The translations under genes and the position numbers were made by a program. Positions 7,209 to 10,823 of a stretch of DNA of 10,823 nucleotides are shown piece after piece (position 1 is the stretch's first letter; the number at the start of each line of letters is the position of its first letter). Origin of the DNA: Clostridia bacterium (GTDB lineage Bacteria; Bacillota_A; Clostridia; Oscillospirales; CAG-272). The stretch covers positions 1 to 10,823 of the forward strand of contig JAFTRB010000205.1 of assembly GCA_017462445.1 (NCBI GenBank). The letters are read 5' to 3'. The notes under the pieces were generated by a model that worked only from the letters and a program-made list of their open reading frames with translations, was not told the DNA's origin and did no database searches.

Positions 7209-7237
7209 TTGACACGGGTTTTGTTTTGTGTTATAAT
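7209..7237 (+). promoter_or_regulatory. SigA-type promoter of the membrane-protein gene
   Basis: TTGACA (7209-7214) and TATAAT (7232-7237) are spaced by 17 bp, with TGT (7229-7231) directly before the -10 forming an extended -10. This is close to the ideal promoter. The AT-rich stretch 7103-7208 upstream holds GTTTACAAAC (7171-7180), a near-palindrome whose role is unknown. Confidence 0.85.
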
Positions 7238-7275
7238 ACTATAACAATAAATGTATTTTAGAAGGGGAGGTGCTT

Positions 7276-7983
7276 ATGGAGGCTTTAACATCCTTTTTTG
7301 ACAACGTTGTAAATGCCAGATTTGGCTTTGATGTTATTTACAGTGGAATAATAGGCTTGATAGAGAATATCAAGACAAATACAAACATCCTCGCCTGGTG
7401 GAATGCTACCTGGGAATTCCTCTCTATTATCGGCATATGGATCTTTATTGCCCTGGGACTTATTTCGCTTATAGTTGCGCTGTTTGGCAAGAAGATGTTC
7501 TCTGTCCTTCGTTTCACGGCCTTCTTTGTTGCCGGCTTTATATGCGGAGTATATTGGCTATCTCCGTTGGTTTTGCCTGTTATACCCACTCTTCCTACCT
7601 GGGTAATAGGACTTGTTGGAGGAGTTGTCAGCGGAGTTCTTTCCAAGCTTCTTTACATACTCTTTTATGCAATCGCGGCGGGATACAGCGTCTATATCGT
7701 GTTCTGCGGCGGTATGATCGTTCCGCTTACAGGCAACTTTGTTGTTGCTCTTATTGCGGCGGTTGCGGCAATAGTCCTGGCGTTTCTTCTGCGCAAGTAC
7801 ATCGAGATGGCGGGCACGGCAATGCTTGGTGGCTTTGGCGCGGCAACTGTTATTCGGTATTTCTACGATTTCACCACCTGGGAGCTGTTTGTAGGGCGCG
7901 AGTGGCTGGGTATGCTCCTCTTCACTCTGATAATTGCCATAGCCGGCTTCTTTGTTCAGTTCAAAACAAGGGAAAGATTTTAA
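7276..7983 (+). CDS. Multi-pass membrane protein, possibly TMEM198/DUF4203-like
   Basis: I do not firmly recognise this 235-residue protein. It has a mostly polar N-terminal region (about 1-40), then about seven hydrophobic segments (around 46-66, 70-90, 92-108, 110-138, 143-168, 172-190 and 204-224), and a short charged tail KTRERF. The glycine-rich helices (FFVAGFICG, GLVGGVVSGV, AMLGGFGAA) and a charged turn before a late helix (RKYIEMAG) resemble the TM7S3/TM198-like DUF4203 domain. That is pattern memory, not a search result. No enzyme or transporter motif is visible. The ATG at 7276 is chosen because GGAGG (7266-7270) lies five bases before it; the GTG at 7270 overlaps that site. The gene stands alone between its own promoter and terminator, so its neighbours give no clue to function. 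Confidence 0.85.
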   Translation: MEALTSFFDNVVNARFGFDVIYSGIIGLIENIKTNTNILAWWNATWEFLSIIGIWIFIALGLISLIVALFGKKMFSVLRFTAFFVAGFICGVYWLSPLVLPVIPTLPTWVIGLVGGVVSGVLSKLLYILFYAIAAGYSVYIVFCGGMIVPLTGNFVVALIAAVAAIVLAFLLRKYIEMAGTAMLGGFGAATVIRYFYDFTTWELFVGREWLGMLLFTLIIAIAGFFVQFKTRERF

Positions 7984-7987
7984 TTTT

Positions 7988-8021
7988 ATCTCACACGGGT
8001 TACCCCGTGTGAGATTTTTTT
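7988..8021 (+). terminator. Rho-independent terminator of the membrane-protein gene
   Basis: ATCTCACACGGG (7988-7999) pairs with CCCGTGTGAGAT (8004-8015), a 12-pair stem with loop TTAC, followed by a run of seven T (8015-8021) and then GTTTTT. It begins five bases after the stop codon. Confidence 0.95.
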
Positions 8022-8169
8022 GTTTTTATTGAATTGTTATAGTAAATAATAGTTTACAAATAGCAATGAATTGGATTGGCGATAGTATAGGGCAAAATGC
8101 GCAAAGAAAAGGGAACGATTCAGCCAAAGAGAGCAAAATCGACAAAAAAGCACAATAATTAAATTTCGC

Positions 8170-8198
8170 TTGACAATAATCTCTTATTATAGTACAAT
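8170..8198 (+). promoter_or_regulatory. SigA-type promoter of the transketolase operon
   Basis: TTGACA (8170-8175) and TACAAT (8193-8198) are spaced by 17 bp. The spacer contains the inverted repeat ATAAT/ATTAT (8176-8180 and 8186-8190), which could be an operator but may be chance in AT-rich DNA. The start of transcription would be near 8205, leaving a short leader. The 150 bases upstream (8022-8169) hold no gene that I can support. Confidence 0.85.
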
Positions 8199-8231
8199 AT
8201 TAACGATAAAGATAATTCCACGGAGGACAGT

Positions 8232-9071
8232 ATGGAACAATCAAAGCTTCTATCACTCAAGCGCACAGCAAATAACATCCGCTTCAGTATTATCGAGGGT
8301 GTGTATAACGCAGCCTGCGGACATCCCGGCGGATCGCTTTCTATTGCTGATGTAATGACCTACCTCTATTTCGAGGAAATGAGCATTCGCCCCGACCAGC
8401 CCAAGTGGGAGGATCGTGACAGGTTCGTGCTTTCCAAGGGGCATACTGCCCCCGCGCTATATGCTACCTTAGCCGAGCGCGGCTTCTTCCCTAAGGAGGA
8501 GATCAAGACACTGCGCAAGACCAACTCCCGTCTTCAGGGACATCCCGATATGAAGGGTGTTCCCGGTGTAGATATGTCCACAGGCTCGCTTGGTCTTGGC
8601 ATATCCGCCGCTTGCGGTATGGCTCTTTCCGCCAAGGCGTTTGGCAAGGATTACAGGGTCTACACCGTTGTCGGTGACGGCGAGAGCGAGGAGGGACAGG
8701 TATGGGAGGCAGCTATGTTTGCCGCTCACTACAAGCTTGATAACCTTGTCTGCGTTCTTGACTGGAACGGCCTGCAGATCGATGGCGCTATCACCGAGGT
8801 TATGAACCCAACCCCCCACGATGAAAAGTTCTTGGCATTTGGCTGGAATGTAATTTCTATTGATGCTCACGATTTTGAGCAGATCGAGGCAGCCTTTGCC
8901 GCCGCCCGTACAGTAAAAGGCAAGCCCACCGTTATAATTGCAAAGTCGGTTAAGGGTAAGGGAGTTTCCTATATGGAAAATGCGTGTGAGTGGCACGGTC
9001 AGGCTCCCAAGGAGGACCTGTACAAGGTTGCCATTGCTGATTTGACTAAGATTGCTGAAGAGCTTAAGTGA
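8232..9071 (+). CDS. Transketolase, N-terminal (ThDP pyrophosphate) subunit
   Basis: This 279-residue protein is the first half of a split transketolase, the pentose phosphate enzyme that moves two-carbon units between sugar phosphates using thiamine diphosphate (ThDP). It carries GHPGGSLS (30-37, H31), SKGH (68-71), and the ThDP/metal motif starting GDGE (148-151) and closing with N179 in WNGLQIDG, all in family order. It lacks the second pyrimidine-binding domain, which is encoded by the next gene; the two proteins together form the active site. Split transketolases are common in Clostridia and archaea. GGAGG (8222-8226) is five bases before the ATG. Such organisms often use the enzyme to supply pentoses and aromatic precursors when the oxidative branch is absent; whether that holds here cannot be seen. 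Confidence 0.96.
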   Translation: MEQSKLLSLKRTANNIRFSIIEGVYNAACGHPGGSLSIADVMTYLYFEEMSIRPDQPKWEDRDRFVLSKGHTAPALYATLAERGFFPKEEIKTLRKTNSRLQGHPDMKGVPGVDMSTGSLGLGISAACGMALSAKAFGKDYRVYTVVGDGESEEGQVWEAAMFAAHYKLDNLVCVLDWNGLQIDGAITEVMNPTPHDEKFLAFGWNVISIDAHDFEQIEAAFAAARTVKGKPTVIIAKSVKGKGVSYMENACEWHGQAPKEDLYKVAIADLTKIAEELK

Positions 9072-9081
9072 GGTGACTGAG

Positions 9082-10029
9082 ATGGCAGATAAGAAGGCTA
9101 CCAGAGAAAGCTATGGCGCGGCGCTTGCGGCGCTTGGCGAGAAATATGATTTCCTTGTGCTTGATGCCGACCTTGCCGCGGCAACCAAGACGGGTATGTT
9201 TAAGAAAAAGTTCCCCGACCGCTTCTTCGATTGCGGTATCGCTGAGGGAAATATGATGTGCGTTGCTGCGGGTATTGCTTCGACAGGCAAGACGGTTTTT
9301 GCCTCCTCCTTTGCAATGTTCGCCGCAGGAAGAGCGTTCGAGCAGGTTCGTAATTGCATCGGTTATCCTCATCTCAATGTAAAGATTGGAGCAACCCACG
9401 CCGGAATAACCGTGGGCGAGGACGGAGCGACCCACCAGTGTAACGAGGACATTGCGCTTATGCGTACCATTCCCGGTATGGTTATTGTTTCTCCCGCCGA
9501 TGCCACCGAGGCATATGCAGCGGTCGAGTGCGCTATGACCTATGAGGGGCCTATGTACCTCCGCTTCGGCAGGTTCGCAGTTCCCGATTTGACCAAGGAG
9601 CTGTTGCCCGACTACAAATTTGAGCTTGGCAAGGGAGTTACCTATCGCGAGGGTAAGGATGTCACTATCATTGCAAACGGCTATATGGTTCATCTCGCTC
9701 TTGAGGCTGCCGAGATGCTTGCGGCCGAGGGGATTGATGCCGGTGTTGTCAACATTCACACGATCAAGCCTATCGACTCCGCTCTGATAACCGAGTGTGC
9801 CAAGAAAACAGGCGCTATCGTTACCGCCGAGGAGCATAACATCATAGGCGGTCTTGGCTCTGCCGTTGCCGAGGTCGTTGCCGAGACCTGTCCTGTTCCG
9901 GTTCTTCGTGTCGGAGTAGAGGACAGCTACGGCAGAAGCGGCAAGGTTCCCGAGCTTCTCGAGCTTTACGGACTTACCAGCGCAAACATTGCCGACAAGG
10001 CGCGTCGCGCGGTAGCGCTCAAAAAATAA
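9082..10029 (+). CDS. Transketolase, C-terminal (ThDP pyrimidine) subunit
   Basis: This 315-residue protein is the second half of the split transketolase. The pyrimidine-binding domain (about 1-165) contains GIAEGNM with the ThDP-activating glutamate at E55, GATHAG, and the hallmark GEDGATHQ (112-119). The C-terminal transketolase domain (about 180-310) contains EEHNIIGGLGSAVAEV and a GVEDSYGRSG stretch. The ATG at 9082 is preferred because GAGGTG (9070-9075) lies six bases before it; the in-frame ATG at 9052 would overlap the upstream gene by 20 bases, add ten residues and has no ribosome binding site. The gap to the first subunit is only ten bases and the Shine-Dalgarno touches its stop, which favours balanced synthesis. 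DXPS-like and pyruvate dehydrogenase E1-beta proteins are related, but the paired N-terminal subunit settles the call. Confidence 0.96.
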   Translation: MADKKATRESYGAALAALGEKYDFLVLDADLAAATKTGMFKKKFPDRFFDCGIAEGNMMCVAAGIASTGKTVFASSFAMFAAGRAFEQVRNCIGYPHLNVKIGATHAGITVGEDGATHQCNEDIALMRTIPGMVIVSPADATEAYAAVECAMTYEGPMYLRFGRFAVPDLTKELLPDYKFELGKGVTYREGKDVTIIANGYMVHLALEAAEMLAAEGIDAGVVNIHTIKPIDSALITECAKKTGAIVTAEEHNIIGGLGSAVAEVVAETCPVPVLRVGVEDSYGRSGKVPELLELYGLTSANIADKARRAVALKK

Positions 10030-10040
10030 TTTTGAAAAAA

Positions 10041-10068
10041 CAGAGGTATTCGCTATCTCTGTTTTTTT
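10041..10068 (+). terminator. Rho-independent terminator of the transketolase operon
   Basis: CAGAGGTA (10041-10048) pairs with TATCTCTG (10054-10061) with one G-U pair, loop TTCGC, followed by seven T (10062-10068). The six A before the stem (10035-10040) could make it work on the other strand too. Confidence 0.93.
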
Positions 10069-10076
10069 GCTATAAT
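10068..10076 (+). promoter_or_regulatory. Possible extended -10 promoter after the transketolase terminator
   Basis: TGC followed by a perfect TATAAT gives an ideal extended -10 element directly after the terminator T-run. There is no recognisable -35 at the expected distance. Transcription would start near 10083, at the edge of the AAGGAAGGG sequence (10083-10091), leaving little leader. It may drive the small ORF that follows. Confidence 0.4.
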
Positions 10077-10116
10077 TTCATCAAGGAAGGGAAATGGGGG
10101 ACACCCGTGTCAATTT

Positions 10117-10227
10117 ATGGAGCTTGAAATAATAGTTATGGGACTTCTTAAGCTGAGGTATGAGGTGGATGAAATCGAGGAGCTTAAGAGGATAAACGAG
10201 CAGGCCTTCGGGGATGCAGTAAAATAA
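10117..10227 (+). CDS. Possible small protein of 36 residues
   Basis: An ATG at 10117 opens 36 codons that use the favoured codons of the neighbouring genes (GAG, CTT, AAG). The predicted peptide has a hydrophobic start (MELEIIVMGLLKL) followed by a charged, probably helical part (YEVDEIEELKRINEQAF). I recognise no family. There is no ribosome binding site before 10117. The good one (AAGGAAGGG, 10083-10091) serves an ATG at 10094 that reads only 12 codons and stops at 10132, overlapping this ORF in another frame. One added base in the GGGGG run (10096-10100) would join that ATG to this reading frame as a 44-residue protein. It could be an intact coupled small gene, a frame-broken one or a chance ORF. 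Confidence 0.4.
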   Translation: MELEIIVMGLLKLRYEVDEIEELKRINEQAFGDAVK

Positions 10228-10232
10228 TTTTT

Positions 10233-10288
10233 AAATTTTTATAAATTTTTATAAAAGTGTTTACAAACGGTCAAGTTTGTTGTAAAAT
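10233..10288 (+). promoter_or_regulatory. pyrH promoter with UP-like AT tracts and an internal dyad
   Basis: A -35 TTTACA (10260-10265) and a -10 TAAAAT (10283-10288) are spaced by 17 bp, with transcription starting near 10295. Just upstream a ten-base unit AAATTTTTAT is repeated exactly twice in tandem (10233-10252), placing A/T tracts one helical turn apart where an UP element would lie (about -62 to -43). The spacer overlaps an inverted repeat ACAAAC-ggtcaa-GTTTGT (10263-10280) that could bind a repressor. The pieces are plain; the roles are inferred. Confidence 0.65.
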
Positions 10289-10319
10289 AATAGAAGTAAA
10301 AGACGACAAGGAGATTCTT

Positions 10320-10823
10320 ATGAAACGAGTTTTGCTTAAATTGTCCGGCGAGGCTCTTGCAAACGGCTCTGGCGACATCTATGACAGCGCCTTTGTGGAT
10401 AGGGTGGCCGAGGCGCTTAAGACCTGCGCTGACAGAGGCTATGAGCTGGCTGTGGTTGTAGGCGCGGGTAATATCTGGCGCGGCAGACAGGGCGGTGAGA
10501 TGGACAGAACCTCTGCCGACCGTATGGGTATGCTTGCCACCGTTATCAACGCTATCTGCCTTAAGGAGGCAATCGAGCGTGCGGGCAGAGAGGCGGTTGT
10601 GATGACCGCGGTTCCTATGTACCCCCTGGCAGATGTCTATTCTGCCGATATAGCGAAAAGGCATCTTGACGAGGGACGCATAGTTGTCCTCGGTGCCGGG
10701 CTTGGCATTCCCTTCCTCTCCACCGATACAACGGGCGCTGTCAGGGCAGCCGAGATTGGCGCAGATGCAATGCTTATGGCAAAGAATATCGATTACATAT
10801 ACACAGATGATCCGAGAAAGAAC
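10320..10823 (+). CDS. pyrH: UMP kinase, partial (runs off the right edge)
   Basis: The first 168 residues of an amino-acid-kinase-fold UMP kinase are present, out of the usual 235-245. The enzyme phosphorylates UMP to UDP in pyrimidine nucleotide synthesis, in the cytoplasm, and bacterial forms are hexamers. Supporting motifs are KLSGEAL (7-13), VVGAGNIWRGR (about 46-56), DRMGMLATVINAI in the UMP-binding region, a STDTTGAVRAAEIGADAM segment, and YTDDPRKN at the window edge. Two glycine-rich loops are variant: GAGN where most bacteria have GGGN, and GAGLGIP where many have GGTGNP. GAG forms of the second loop are known elsewhere, for example in actinobacteria. AAGGAG (10308-10313) lies six bases before the ATG. 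The gene has its own promoter here, and no rpsB or tsf lies directly upstream as in many bacteria. Confidence 0.95.
   Translation, partial: MKRVLLKLSGEALANGSGDIYDSAFVDRVAEALKTCADRGYELAVVVGAGNIWRGRQGGEMDRTSADRMGMLATVINAICLKEAIERAGREAVVMTAVPMYPLADVYSADIAKRHLDEGRIVVLGAGLGIPFLSTDTTGAVRAAEIGADAMLMAKNIDYIYTDDPRKN

Noticed and set aside
7270..7275. GTG start two codons upstream for the membrane-protein gene
   Set aside because: It overlaps the GGAGG ribosome binding site that is correctly spaced for the ATG at 7276.
7988..8021. Shared operator word between the CACACGGG terminator, GACACGGG near 7211 and GACACCCGTGTC near 10100
   Set aside because: The first is explained as a terminator stem, and the others are short matches in unrelated contexts, so coincidence is the simpler reading.
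8053..8090. TTTACA as a -35 box for a second promoter before transketolase
   Set aside because: No -10 element lies at 16-18 bp; the consensus promoter at 8170-8198 is much better.
8066..8158. Thirty-codon + strand ORF in the gap before transketolase
   Set aside because: It has no ribosome binding site, and it uses codons such as CAA, ATA and AGT that the neighbouring genes avoid. The lysine- and asparagine-rich reading looks like chance in AT-rich DNA.
9052..9081. Earlier ATG for the transketolase C-terminal subunit
   Set aside because: It has no Shine-Dalgarno and overlaps the upstream gene; the ATG at 9082 has GAGGTG at ideal spacing and matches the family N-terminus.
9064..9837. Reverse-strand open frame of 257 codons opposite the transketolase C-terminal subunit
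   Set aside because: It is the antisense shadow of a clearly conserved gene and shows no recognisable domain.

Overview
The window looks like chromosomal DNA of a Gram-positive anaerobe of the class Clostridia (Bacillota), probably a gut-type lineage. The reasons are strong GGAGG-type ribosome binding sites, near-consensus SigA promoters (TTGACA, 17 bp, TATAAT/TACAAT), a lipoprotein-type amino-acid binding protein, a split two-gene transketolase and a YpsA/SLOG protein. Codon use is fairly uniform (GAG, AAG, CTT and GGC preferred), and I see no integrase, transposase, phage gene, CRISPR array, tRNA or rRNA. Every clear gene is on the + strand. The lineage is an inference from style, not from a database match.

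Layout. Positions 1-48 hold the end of a small array of hairpins separated by a constant ACTTCAC word. At 109-4433 there is a promoter, two ABC exporter half-transporters that overlap by one base (192-1931 and 1931-3856), and a YpsA-like SLOG protein (3898-4398), closed by a hairpin. At 4434-4720 a gene-free stretch ends in a strong promoter and a possibly structured leader. At 4721-7102 there is a complete polar amino-acid uptake operon (binding lipoprotein, permease, ATPase) with an intercistronic hairpin after the first gene and a strong terminator. At 7209-8021 a single membrane protein of unknown role has its own promoter and terminator. At 8170-10068 the two transketolase subunits form an operon with its own promoter and terminator. 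At 10068-10227 lies a possible small protein, and from 10233 an AT-rich promoter drives pyrH (UMP kinase), which runs off the right edge.

How it fits together. The exporter pair is a heterodimer with one degenerate and one canonical ATP site: all the unusual residues (S375, D499 and Q530 of subunit 1, and LSQGQ of subunit 2) fall in the same composite site. The amino-acid operon has the usual 1:1:1 gene content of a system with one permease acting as a homodimer. Transketolase and UMP kinase are housekeeping functions. The region is mostly ordinary. The items most worth a second look are the possible structured leader at 4644-4698, the small ORF before pyrH with a possible one-base frame break, the hairpin array at the left edge, and the orphan membrane protein.
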